The position numbers and the translations under genes are program-made. The notes beneath the pieces were generated by a model. The model worked only from the letters and a program-made list of their open reading frames with translations, was not told the origin of the DNA and made no database searches. This document shows positions 22,664-30,789 of a DNA stretch of 43,290 nt, piece after piece. This stretch comes from Leptospiraceae bacterium. GTDB taxonomy: Bacteria; Spirochaetota; Leptospiria; Leptospirales; Leptospiraceae. The stretch lies in contig JAIXRB010000050.1 of the NCBI GenBank assembly GCA_027485405.1, positions 1 to 43,290 of the forward strand. Reading direction: 5' to 3'. Within the stretch, counting starts at the first letter, position 1, and the number at the start of each line of letters is the position of its first letter.

Positions 22664-24763
22664 CTACGGAAAACGGATCAATAGAATAGAAGTGGGGGCT
22701 TCTTCTAGTCGTTCTAGGCCCATTTCCTCCCATAGGATCAAATCCATGACGACAAGGGAGTAGGATTTGAAGCGAGAAGCGGCTAGAAAGTAAGGGTTGA
22801 TATCAGTGTTCGGCTCTTTTTGGGTATCCAATTTCAATTTGGTCGTTTTGATACCGCGCAAAGTAGTCAGTTTTTCGGTAAAGGGCAGAATGGGGTCCGC
22901 ATCATCTCTGAAAACAATCGCCAGTTTCTCTAAAGAGTGAAAATTCTGATCAATGAAAACTGCAACGGGAATAGGAGAATAGCTTAAAATACTCTTCAGT
23001 TTTCCCCCCGTATAACTTTTTGAAAACAATGATTTTGCGGCTCCGATGAGCAAAATTTTTGCATGTTCTGCTTTAACGAAATTCACAATTTCGTATGTAA
23101 TATTGTCAGTGATTCGGTATTCAGTTTTAACTTTGATTCCAATTTCAGTGCCTGTTCGTTGAATTGATTCAAAACTAGAGTTTCGATAGTTTCGTAAGTC
23201 TTCGTTTGCTAAAGAATCGCTAGGAGAGATATGAAGAGCGGTAACTTCTAAGTATTTTTTTTGGTTTCCGGATAGAGAATAAGCAAGTCGAACTAAATTT
23301 TTTCCCATCTTCTCTTGAGCAAAAGCAACGACTGCTCTCAAAATTTCGGGTTCTGGTTTTGGGACTGCCAGTTGCTTGGCTTTGGCAAAGTAGTTTTGGA
23401 TTCCATTGAGGGCGGGGCCAGTTGAAAGAGTCGTGAGCAAAGCCATTAACACAAATATAGCGAAGAGAGTTGGACTTAAAATTCCGAGGTCGTATCCAAT
23501 ATTCAATACAACCAATTCCATCAAACCCCTTGTATTCATCAAAGCGCCGATGCTCAAAGAATCTTCCCAATTCGAGCCAGATAATCTGGCGGCTATTGCA
23601 GATCCCAAGAACTTTCCAATTACAGCCAAAACGATGACAATCAACAAAACCATCCAAAGGGAACTGTCATTTAACAAAGTGATTTTTGTTTTTAAGCCGG
23701 TTATCGCGAAAAAAATGGGAAGAAAAAGAATTACGGAAATGTCTTCGATCTTTTCGCCAATCATTCGCTTTAGATTTCCATCAGAGGGCATTACGACTCC
23801 GGCAAGAAAGGCCCCGAACAAAGCATGGATTCCTATGATTTCAGTGGAATAGGCAGAGCTAAAAAGAATCAAAAGTACTAAGGCAACCGCTGTTCGAGTT
23901 AAATTCTCCCTTGAGCTGTAAACGGAAGCCAACCTTTTCAAGAAAGGCGAAACAACAAATATCATTCCTAAAATATAAAGAAAGGAGAGCCCAATCGTCA
24001 TAAGAGCATAAACAGGCGTTCCTGCTTTGGATATTGCAACAATCATTGCTAGAAGGATCCAAGCAGTTATGTCATCAGCCGCCGCACAGGTGATCACTAA
24101 AGCACCCAGTGGAGTTCGAGTTAGGTTTCTCTCTTGTAAAATTCGGGCAAGGACTGGAAAAGCCGTAACACTCATTGCAATTCCCAAAAACAAAGTGAAC
24201 GGAAGAAAATCTACATTGGCAGGAGCATAATTATCATAGAGATGATACGCCAAGATCATGCCAAGAAAGAAGGGAAATACAATGCTAGCATGACTGATCA
24301 CGACAGCGGAATGGGCCTTGTTTTTCAGAATCTTAATGTCCAATTCCATACCGACAATGAACATGAAAAGGATCAGTCCGATTTGACTAAGAGCCGTTAA
24401 ATTAGCAAGACTGGAAGCAGGAAAAAGCCATTCTTGGGCTTCTGGAAAAAAGTAACCCAAAAGGGATGGTCCAAGCAATATTCCTGCTACTATTTCTCCA
24501 ATCACACTTGGTTGCTTGAATTTCCTAGAAAACAGAATTCCTAAAAGTCTAGCAGAGAGGGCAACAATGACAATTTGAAAGAGGAGTAAGGGAATGGGCT
24601 TTCTTGACTCCAACCAAAGAGATTCAAATATAGAGCCTGATCCTAGCATAGGATTAGTAATCGACTCTTGAGAAATTGGAGATTTAAATTGAACTAAGAA
24701 ATAGCCAGCAATACCAAAAAACAAAAGAGTAATCACATAGTAGATGCTAGTTTTTGCTTTCAT
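22664..24763 (-). CDS. CPA2-type cation:proton antiporter with C-terminal UspA-like domain
   Basis: 699 residues. After an N-terminal signal-anchor come about 12 membrane helices of the Na+/H+ exchanger fold: QPSVIGEIVAGILLGPSLLG, IGLILFMFIVGMELD, VTAFPVLARILQER, CAAADDITAWILLAMI (the paired aspartates of the ion site), IHALFGAFLAGVVMPSDG and MNTRGLMELVVLNIGYDLGI. The last 220 residues are soluble and Usp-like (AHISPSD..., AKILLIGAAKSLFSKSYTGG). CHX-type exchangers with Usp tails are known. Ion specificity (Na+ or K+) cannot be read. It is 6 bases after coaD. Confidence 0.88.
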   Translation of the reverse strand: MKAKTSIYYVITLLFFGIAGYFLVQFKSPISQESITNPMLGSGSIFESLWLESRKPIPLLLFQIVIVALSARLLGILFSRKFKQPSVIGEIVAGILLGPSLLGYFFPEAQEWLFPASSLANLTALSQIGLILFMFIVGMELDIKILKNKAHSAVVISHASIVFPFFLGMILAYHLYDNYAPANVDFLPFTLFLGIAMSVTAFPVLARILQERNLTRTPLGALVITCAAADDITAWILLAMIVAISKAGTPVYALMTIGLSFLYILGMIFVVSPFLKRLASVYSSRENLTRTAVALVLLILFSSAYSTEIIGIHALFGAFLAGVVMPSDGNLKRMIGEKIEDISVILFLPIFFAITGLKTKITLLNDSSLWMVLLIVIVLAVIGKFLGSAIAARLSGSNWEDSLSIGALMNTRGLMELVVLNIGYDLGILSPTLFAIFVLMALLTTLSTGPALNGIQNYFAKAKQLAVPKPEPEILRAVVAFAQEKMGKNLVRLAYSLSGNQKKYLEVTALHISPSDSLANEDLRNYRNSSFESIQRTGTEIGIKVKTEYRITDNITYEIVNFVKAEHAKILLIGAAKSLFSKSYTGGKLKSILSYSPIPVAVFIDQNFHSLEKLAIVFRDDADPILPFTEKLTTLRGIKTTKLKLDTQKEPNTDINPYFLAASRFKSYSLVVMDLILWEEMGLERLEEAPTSILLIRFP

Positions 24764-24769
24764 AATGAA

Positions 24770-25252
24770 TTATGGATGATATTTTTTTAGAAGGGCTTCA
24801 TGGATCACATCTGGGACTTGATTGGTAACCGCTCTGCCATGTCTCGCAACCTCTTTAACTATTGTTGAAGAAATGAAAGAGAATTCGTTGTCAGCCATAA
24901 GAAAGAAAGTTTCGATTTCGGGAGCGAGTTTTTTGTTCATTAGAGAAATTGCATATTCGTAGTCAAAATCGGTAACAGCTCTAAGCCCTCTAAGAATGAC
25001 ATGTGATCCTCTTTTTTTGCAATAGTCTACAGTTAGACCGTCAAAACTATCGATTTCGATCTTTTCCCAATTCTTAAAAACCTTACCCAAAAGCTGAATT
25101 CTTTCTTCAACGGAGAATAGAGATTCCTTTTTGGAATTGCTAGCCACAGCTATGATGATTTTTTCAAACAAAGGATTTGCTCTACGAATGATGTCCAAAT
25201 GACCATTTGTCAGAGGATCGAAAGAGCCTGGATATACTGCAATGCTTCTCAT
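24770..25252 (-). CDS. coaD: Phosphopantetheine adenylyltransferase
   Basis: 160 residues. The N-terminus AVYPGSFDPLTNGHLDIIRR carries the T/HxGH nucleotidyltransferase motif; VILRGLRAVTDFDYEYAISL (the R-G-R element), then ETFFLMADNEFSFISSTIVK (the ISSTxxKE motif) complete it. The length is exact for CoaD. It makes dephospho-CoA from ATP and 4'-phosphopantetheine. Six bases separate it from argG upstream and 6 from the antiporter downstream, so all three are probably cotranscribed. Confidence 0.96.
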   Translation of the reverse strand: MRSIAVYPGSFDPLTNGHLDIIRRANPLFEKIIIAVASNSKKESLFSVEERIQLLGKVFKNWEKIEIDSFDGLTVDYCKKRGSHVILRGLRAVTDFDYEYAISLMNKKLAPEIETFFLMADNEFSFISSTIVKEVARHGRAVTNQVPDVIHEALLKKYHP

Positions 25253-25258
25253 TTAGGT

Positions 25259-26473
25259 TTATCCAACTTTGTTGATCCGAGCCCATTCTTTCATAGGAAG
25301 TCCAAATAAGTTTATGAATCCCTCCGCATCTTTTTGGTTGTACATTTCTTCTTTTTCAAAGGTGGAAAGACTTGGATTGTACAAGGATTTTGAGGATTTT
25401 CTTCCGACCACTGAACAATTCCCTTTGTAGAGCTTAACTCGAACAGTTCCAGTGACAACCGTTTGTGTAAAGTCAATGTATGTTCGCAAAGCGTTCATTT
25501 GATTAGAATACCATTGGCCATTGTAGATGATTCTGGCAAAATCCATGGACAATTCGTCTTTTTTATGTTGAGTCTCTCTGTCTAAAGTGATGGATTCCAA
25601 GTCTCTATGCGCCAAATGCAAGATGGTCCCGCCCGGTGTTTCGTAGACACCCCTAGACTTGATCCCGACAAGGCGGTTTTCAACGACGTCCACTCGGCCG
25701 ATGGCATTTTTTCCACCTAATTCGTTTAAAGTTTCCATCACTTCAAGTGGGTTCATTTTCTTTCCGTCCACCGCAATACAATTGCCCGCTTCAAAGTCTA
25801 ACTCTAAGTAAGTTGGTTTGTCTGGTGCTTTTTCTGGGGAAACGGTCAAAAGGAACATATCGTCTTTTGGTTCGTGGTAAGGGTCTTCTAAAACACCACC
25901 TTCAAAGGACAGGTGCATTAGGTTGCGATCCATTGAATACGGTTTTGCAACTGTAACAGGAACGGGAATGTTTTTAGACTTTGCGTATTCGATAAGATCT
26001 GTTCTGCCACCAAACTCCCATAATCTCCAAGGAGCAATGATTTTCAAATCAGGAGCAAGAGCTTTGAAAGTAAGTTCAAAGCGTACTTGATCGTTGCCTT
26101 TTCCTGTAGCACCGTGAGAAAATGCATCAGCCTTCTCCTTCCTTGCCACTTCGACCATAGCCTTTGCAATCAAAGGCCGAGCTAAAGAAGTGCCCAAAAG
26201 ATATCGCATTTCGTAAATGGCGGATCCTCGGATTGCAGGGAAAATAAAATCTCGCGCAAACTCAAGTCGCAGGTCTTCAATGTAAACTTTAGAAGCTCCT
26301 GTTTTTTTCCCTTTTTCTTCTAAGCCGTTTAGTTCTTCTTTTTGACCCACATCGGCACAAAAAGCAATAACTTCACAACCATACTTGTCTTTGAGCCATG
26401 CTAAGATGACGGAAGTATCTAGTCCGCCTGAGTAAGCTAATACGATTTTCTTTGGAGAGGAGTTGTCTTTCAT
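25259..26473 (-). CDS. argG: Argininosuccinate synthase
   Basis: 404 residues from ATG 26473 (MKDNSSPKKIVLAYSGGLDT); the extra 13 codons of the longer frame add nothing conserved. The PP-loop AYSGGLDTSV, FSHGATGKGNDQVRFELTF (citrulline/aspartate binding), APWRLWEFGGRTDLIEYA and YSMDRNLMHLSFEGG are diagnostic. It joins citrulline and aspartate with ATP in arginine synthesis. First gene of the argG-coaD-antiporter-ndk run; the divergent gene at 26556 leaves 82 bases for promoters. Confidence 0.96.
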   Translation of the reverse strand: MKDNSSPKKIVLAYSGGLDTSVILAWLKDKYGCEVIAFCADVGQKEELNGLEEKGKKTGASKVYIEDLRLEFARDFIFPAIRGSAIYEMRYLLGTSLARPLIAKAMVEVARKEKADAFSHGATGKGNDQVRFELTFKALAPDLKIIAPWRLWEFGGRTDLIEYAKSKNIPVPVTVAKPYSMDRNLMHLSFEGGVLEDPYHEPKDDMFLLTVSPEKAPDKPTYLELDFEAGNCIAVDGKKMNPLEVMETLNELGGKNAIGRVDVVENRLVGIKSRGVYETPGGTILHLAHRDLESITLDRETQHKKDELSMDFARIIYNGQWYSNQMNALRTYIDFTQTVVTGTVRVKLYKGNCSVVGRKSSKSLYNPSLSTFEKEEMYNQKDAEGFINLFGLPMKEWARINKVG

Positions 26474-26555
26474 TGTCTGTGGACACTTTGCCAAAAAAAA
26501 ACGGAAAGACAATAATTTATTGATCCAGCATTGATTGCTTTGAGTAGAAAATCAG

Positions 26556-27434
26556 ATGAAAAGCATTCTTTTAATTCTCTGTTTTCCTTTGATACTGTGC
26601 AATCCGGATACCTTTCGAGAACCAATGGAACCCTACTCCAAACAGAGTTGGGACTTTCAATTCAAAGGAAGCAATGACCAAAGACTTGGTTACCTCATAG
26701 TATTGCATCCAACAGTGAATCAGAATCTGTTCTTAAACGAAGACCATTACTTTCAATTTTGGAATGATGCCTTGATCGATCTGAAAAGAGAAGGATATTT
26801 GATCCCCGAAAAAACTTTGATCTTCCTAGGAGATCATTTGAGCGATGAGCTCTTTTTGTCTGGACTTACCGTTTCAAAAAACGAGTCCAATCCTTTGGAT
26901 CTTGGGTTGTTCCAAAATTTGAAAAGAAAGGTTCTGGCTTGTCGTCATTTTACTTGTTCCTTAGAAGAGGCAGTTTTAAGGCAGAGTGCGAGAAATACGG
27001 CTGTTATCTTTCAGTCAGTCTGGAGTAGGCTTGCCAGTACTTTTCGAATCAATATCATTCCAGGTTCCATTGATTTACCTAATGTAGAAATAAAAGAAAA
27101 ACGAATGATTGTTCGGGATGGCGAAATCGAATCTTTTTCAACTTTCTTTGACGTTGAGGGCAACATCCATAGTTTTGAAAACTCCAGTTGCTATCCATTG
27201 AAATGGGGAAAAGTTTGCCAAAACAATAGAAGTTACTATACAGCTTCGATTCTGCTAACTGATGGAAGTTACTCCGAAAATCAGTTAACTGGCGGTTTTA
27301 CGAAAAATATTTTTAAAAAGAAATTTCAGAAGAATTCTGAAGTGAAGCTCCCCGTTCTGAAAAGCTTTAACTTAGCACATCAGTCTAAATCCAGTGCTAT
27401 TATCATACCAATTGAAAGCGCAAAAAAACCGTGA
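26556..27434 (+). CDS. Putative lipoprotein, distantly nitrilase-like
   Basis: 292 residues. The N-terminus MKSILLILCFPLILC has a hydrophobic core ending in LILC, acceptable as a loose spirochaetal lipobox with Cys15. The body resembles carbon-nitrogen hydrolases in outline only: PEKTLIFLGDHLSDE where nitrilases have the catalytic glutamate, STFRINIIPGSIDLP (like 'yg..ivaGSi') and FSTFFDVEGNIHS (like 'N....fd.dG.i'). The glutamate of 'PE' is replaced (LGDH), so catalysis is doubtful. No confident family. It converges on the BRO-N gene with 12 bases between stops. Confidence 0.55.
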   Translation: MKSILLILCFPLILCNPDTFREPMEPYSKQSWDFQFKGSNDQRLGYLIVLHPTVNQNLFLNEDHYFQFWNDALIDLKREGYLIPEKTLIFLGDHLSDELFLSGLTVSKNESNPLDLGLFQNLKRKVLACRHFTCSLEEAVLRQSARNTAVIFQSVWSRLASTFRINIIPGSIDLPNVEIKEKRMIVRDGEIESFSTFFDVEGNIHSFENSSCYPLKWGKVCQNNRSYYTASILLTDGSYSENQLTGGFTKNIFKKKFQKNSEVKLPVLKSFNLAHQSKSSAIIIPIESAKKP

Positions 27435-27446
27435 CTTTGTTTCGAT

Positions 27447-28292
27447 CTAATTCTTTTTTTTAGATTTAATTTGTTTTGTATCTTTTTTCGGTGGGAGAAA
27501 ATTTTCACCAGTGACTACACTTTTTCCTGTCTTTCCCTCTAATTCTTTTCTGGCGTTTTTTGCGACAGAACCACCTAACTTACTAGCTTTCGCATTTTCT
27601 TCTAGTCCTTTTGCCTGTTCTGTTTCTGCAATCTTTCTTGTAGATAATTCGGCAAGTGCAGTAAAGATCAATTCCGCCTCGCTCATATGATCACGTAAGT
27701 TTTGAGATTTTAATCCCTTCAGGTCTTGGTGTTTTCTGACCGAAATACCAGTCCATTCCTCGTGAATGATATTGGTCAGAATCGCGAAATCGTCCTTTTT
27801 CTCTACTCCACTCTCTTTCCAATAATCCGTGAGTTTATTGCGCGTCTCCTGTCCCGTCATGCGCTGTTGGATCCATTTTTCGCTTCGTCCCAGCTTTTTC
27901 CAATTTTCTCTAGCTCTATCTATGCCTTGGCTTGGGTCAGACATTTCTTGAATGCGTTCATAACCTACTTTTGCGAGCCAAAGTTTGAACGGTTCTGCTT
28001 TGGGCGAGGGAATGGATTGGATGATACGAAATAGGCCTTGCGCAGTGGCACAATCGGTCTCCCTTAGTTTGCCATCGGAAGCCTTTACTTTCAACTGGTG
28101 ACAAAGTGTCACCAGTTCACTTCCTTCTTCCCTAAGGCGCTGAGAGAGTTTATTCCAGTATTTGCGAGCCGTGAGATCATCTTTGGCATCTGTCAAAGCC
28201 CCCACGACATCAACGACGGAGAAATACCATTCTTCCATATGCCAAAGACTACGAATCCTTTTACTTTCAAATACGATGATTTTATTCTCCAT
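27447..28292 (-). CDS. BRO-N domain protein (phage antirepressor / DinD-like)
   Basis: 281 residues. The BRO-N fold is at residues 1-115: IIVFESKRIRSLWHMEEWYF, SVVDVVGALTDAKDDLTARKYWNKL, then SPKAEPFKLWLAKVGYERIQ. A second conserved region (GLKSQNLRDHMSEAELIFTA, LAELSTRKIAETEQAKGLEE) is typical of DinD-like and 'BRO family, N-terminal' chromosomal proteins. The tail is lysine-rich. The BRO-N domain binds nucleic acid and is common in phage antirepressors, but this longer type is also found on chromosomes near restriction genes. The start overlaps a 49-residue ORF by 11 bases, suggesting coupling. Confidence 0.75.
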   Translation of the reverse strand: MENKIIVFESKRIRSLWHMEEWYFSVVDVVGALTDAKDDLTARKYWNKLSQRLREEGSELVTLCHQLKVKASDGKLRETDCATAQGLFRIIQSIPSPKAEPFKLWLAKVGYERIQEMSDPSQGIDRARENWKKLGRSEKWIQQRMTGQETRNKLTDYWKESGVEKKDDFAILTNIIHEEWTGISVRKHQDLKGLKSQNLRDHMSEAELIFTALAELSTRKIAETEQAKGLEENAKASKLGGSVAKNARKELEGKTGKSVVTGENFLPPKKDTKQIKSKKKN

Positions 28293-28431
28293 TGGATTCT
28301 TTCTCCTCAGCCATCATCTTCTCATATAAATTAAACATACACTCTAGTCTCTCTTCGTCGCAGATAAACGACTCGCTTTTTACTGGCTTTGTCAGCTTTT
28401 GGAGGCTACTTTCGATTTCGGCTATGTTCAT
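28282..28431 (-). CDS. Small acidic ORF coupled to the BRO-N gene
   Basis: 49 codons from ATG 28431 to a TAA that lies 11 bases inside the BRO-N gene. The product starts MNIAEIESSLQKLTKPVKSE and is mixed-charge and probably helical (DEERLECMFNLYEKMMAEEK). I do not recognise it. The overlapping junction (AATGGAGAATAA) is a classic coupled pair, which argues that it is translated. It may be a leader or partner of the BRO-N protein, or the 3'-end relic of a longer gene. Confidence 0.5.
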   Translation of the reverse strand: MNIAEIESSLQKLTKPVKSESFICDEERLECMFNLYEKMMAEEKESNGE

Positions 28432-28501
28432 AAAAAATTAAAACAAGTATAAGCCGAGGGTCGGACATAATAAAGAAAAAAATCTCAGAAAAAAGATAAC
28501 A

Positions 28502-30121
28502 ATGAAAGTCCACTTAGAAAACGAAAATAGGTCCATTGAGGTAGAAGAAGGGGAGTCGCTCTTAAACGCTTTGCTCCGAAACCAAATTCCGCATAAACAT
28601 GTTTGTGGAGGCAAAGCACGCTGTTCCACTTGTCGAGTTTTGATCACGAAAGGAATCCAAAACCTAGAACCTCGAAATGAATTGGAAACAATTCTTACTC
28701 AAAAGAAAGGATTCTCTGCAGACATACGTTTGGCGTGCCAAACGAAAATAAGAGATGAAATCTCAATTCGAAGGTTGGTGTTAGATGAAACAGATGCGGA
28801 GCTAGCCCGGCTCGGCGATGTAAACTCTATTGGCCAAGAAAAAGAAATCGCAGTTCTGTTTAGCGACATCAGAGGCTTTACTACATTTGCTGAGAAGTCT
28901 CTTCCTTACGATGTCATCCATATCCTCAATCGATATTTTTTACGAGTAGGAGAAGCCATTTTTAAAAATAGCGGATACATTGATAAATACATTGGTGATG
29001 GGATTATGGCTTTGTTTGGAACGGAAGTGCCTGCTTCCAGAGAAGAGATTTGCAGAAGCGCTGTGTCGTCCGCCTTAGATATGATTGAGGCACTAAAAGA
29101 ATTAAACGTTTATCTTTTGAAAAACTTTCATATCTCATTCAATATCGGAATCGGAATCCACTATGGTGTTGCGATCATTGGAAATTTAGGGCATCCAGAA
29201 AAGATCCAAAAAACCGCTATTGGAGACACTGTAAACTTTGCTAGTCGGATCGAACAGGCTACTAAAGAATCTGAAACTACAATTCTAGTAAGTGAGCCCA
29301 TTCATCAAATATTGAAAGAAGAGATCACCTTTGGAAAGCAAATTCAGACCGAGATTAAAGGAAAATCTGGAATCTATAAGCTGTTTGAAGTTCTGGATTT
29401 AAAAACGCGATCCTTGAGTACTCCCTTTCTCAATAGACCCAGTCTATTGGGCAAAGTATTGGAGAGACTTGTTTCCCAGAAAGTATTTCCGCATAACTCC
29501 CCAAGTATTGTTCGACTTGCATTTCATAATTTTTTCGATAAAGAGTGTAGAGGGCTATTTCTTTTCGATGAAGTTCTTCTTTGGGAAGAGAATAGCCGCT
29601 TAGAAGAGGCAACCTACCTTGTGAGAGAGCTTAAAAAAGAAATGCTAAACGAAGGGTTTGATTTATCTCTCTCTGATTGTATAGCATTTGCTTCTTGCTT
29701 TGCCATTGCTATTTGTGGAGGGCCGAGAATTCAGATTGATCTTGGTAGAACCGATATCACTGCTTTGGGAAAGAAACCCCGGTTCCCGGGCGCTAAGGAC
29801 TCTAAATCAGTTATCTTTGAATTGTTTATCAAAAATGGTTTTAGTCTCCGGGAAATGGTTGCTCTGAACGGAGCTCATACCCTTGGCAGAGCCTATGGAG
29901 TTTACTTTACAAACAACCCATTGCAATTTGACAATCAATTTTTTGTTAGTTTTTTGCAAGCTGAGAAGGATAATTCAAATCCCATTGCCCTAGACACTGA
30001 TCTGTATTTGATAAAGAGTCCAGAAACTCGAAGCTTTGTTGAGTTATATGCGCAAGACGAGGCAAAGTTTTTTGAGGACTTTGCCAACAGTTTTCAAAAG
30101 CTTTTATCTTTTTCTCTTTAA
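28502..30121 (+). CDS. Ferredoxin - adenylate cyclase - haem peroxidase fusion protein
   Basis: 539 residues, no signal or membrane segment. Domain 1 (1-95) is a 2Fe-2S ferredoxin with cysteines 35, 41, 44 and 79 (C-x5-C-x2-C-x34-C, adrenodoxin-like spacing). Domain 2 (112-298) is a class III nucleotide cyclase: metal aspartates D122 (VLFSDIRGF) and D166 (YIGDGIMALFG), adenine-selecting K162 and D242, transition-state N245 and R249 (GDTVNFASRIE), all present and predicting ATP as substrate. Domain 3 (about 318-535) matches class I plant-type haem peroxidases (ascorbate/cytochrome c peroxidase): distal R338-x2-F341-H342 (VRLAFHN), GGPRIQIDLGRTD, proximal H459 in MVALNGAHTLGRA, and D477 in PLQFDNQFF. 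Phe replaces the class I distal and proximal Trp (F341, F469), and the distal Asn is not obvious. It converges on the YceI-like gene with a 4-base overlap. Confidence 0.85.
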   Translation: MKVHLENENRSIEVEEGESLLNALLRNQIPHKHVCGGKARCSTCRVLITKGIQNLEPRNELETILTQKKGFSADIRLACQTKIRDEISIRRLVLDETDAELARLGDVNSIGQEKEIAVLFSDIRGFTTFAEKSLPYDVIHILNRYFLRVGEAIFKNSGYIDKYIGDGIMALFGTEVPASREEICRSAVSSALDMIEALKELNVYLLKNFHISFNIGIGIHYGVAIIGNLGHPEKIQKTAIGDTVNFASRIEQATKESETTILVSEPIHQILKEEITFGKQIQTEIKGKSGIYKLFEVLDLKTRSLSTPFLNRPSLLGKVLERLVSQKVFPHNSPSIVRLAFHNFFDKECRGLFLFDEVLLWEENSRLEEATYLVRELKKEMLNEGFDLSLSDCIAFASCFAIAICGGPRIQIDLGRTDITALGKKPRFPGAKDSKSVIFELFIKNGFSLREMVALNGAHTLGRAYGVYFTNNPLQFDNQFFVSFLQAEKDNSNPIALDTDLYLIKSPETRSFVELYAQDEAKFFEDFANSFQKLLSFSL

Positions 30122-30726
30122 TTGCAAGAACTGTCCAAAGCAGACACAATTCTAAACTCAACGTCTGGCCAAAGTTTACTAACTCCGTCAGCACCTTTGT
30201 GTAGATCATCGCAAGCTTGGTTAAGCTTTCCGAGTCCTTCTTTGAGGTTAAAATCTAAAACACTAAAGATGCCCTTAACCTCTAATGAACCCTCTGAAAT
30301 AGAATACGTAACAGGCAAGGTTTTCTTTACTCCGTTCCAAGATAGGTTGAGGTTTGCTTTTCCTTGCTCTCCGCCGGAGATATTTGAAACATTGCCAGTG
30401 ATTTCTTTGTTTTTAAGAATCGAGCCCAGAAACAAAGTTCGAATTTTATTGTCTCGGTCAGGAACTCCAGAGTTTACAGAGTCGGGAAAAATCGTAAATT
30501 CCAGCTTTTGAAAAACTCCTAGAATGGAATTGGCTTCACGAGTCTTTGTGACCGTAAATTTTTCAATCTTTCCTTTAACGCCTGTTTTCTCCGTGAATTT
30601 AAAAGCCGTAAATTCGAGGGTGGTTTTTTCGTTATTGTACTTGTATTGGCAGGCTTCTGCTGACAAATGAATAGAGCTAACAAACAAATAGAGAAAGAAC
30701 AAAGCAATATATGAAAATTTTTTCAT
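30118..30726 (-). CDS. YceI-like periplasmic protein
   Basis: ATG 30726 gives MKKFSYIALFFLYLFVSSIH followed by LSAEAC, a clear signal peptide, and 202 residues; the upstream frame adds only a charged head. The mature part follows the YceI lipocalin-like pattern: TTLEFTAFKFTEKTGVKGKI (usual 'i.F.v.h.....v.G.F'), LEFTIFPDSVNSGVPDRDNK with IRTLFLGSILKN ('.sv.t....rD..lrs.dfl'), then ANLNLSWNGVKKTLPVTY and FSVLDFNLKEGL. YceI proteins bind isoprenoid-type lipids. The last cysteine near the C-terminus could pair with the others. Confidence 0.75.
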   Translation of the reverse strand: MKKFSYIALFFLYLFVSSIHLSAEACQYKYNNEKTTLEFTAFKFTEKTGVKGKIEKFTVTKTREANSILGVFQKLEFTIFPDSVNSGVPDRDNKIRTLFLGSILKNKEITGNVSNISGGEQGKANLNLSWNGVKKTLPVTYSISEGSLEVKGIFSVLDFNLKEGLGKLNQACDDLHKGADGVSKLWPDVEFRIVSALDSSCN

Positions 30727-30789
30727 CTTTAGACCTTTATACAAGGATTTCACTTCCAATTTCATGAGTCAAGAGAGTCTATATACAGA

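Noticed and set aside
23406..23852. 148-codon plus-strand ORF
   Set aside because: Antisense shadow of the CPA2 antiporter membrane domain; no motif and no start context.
30122..30511. 129-codon plus-strand ORF after the fusion gene
   Set aside because: Antisense to the YceI-like gene, which has a signal peptide and family motifs.
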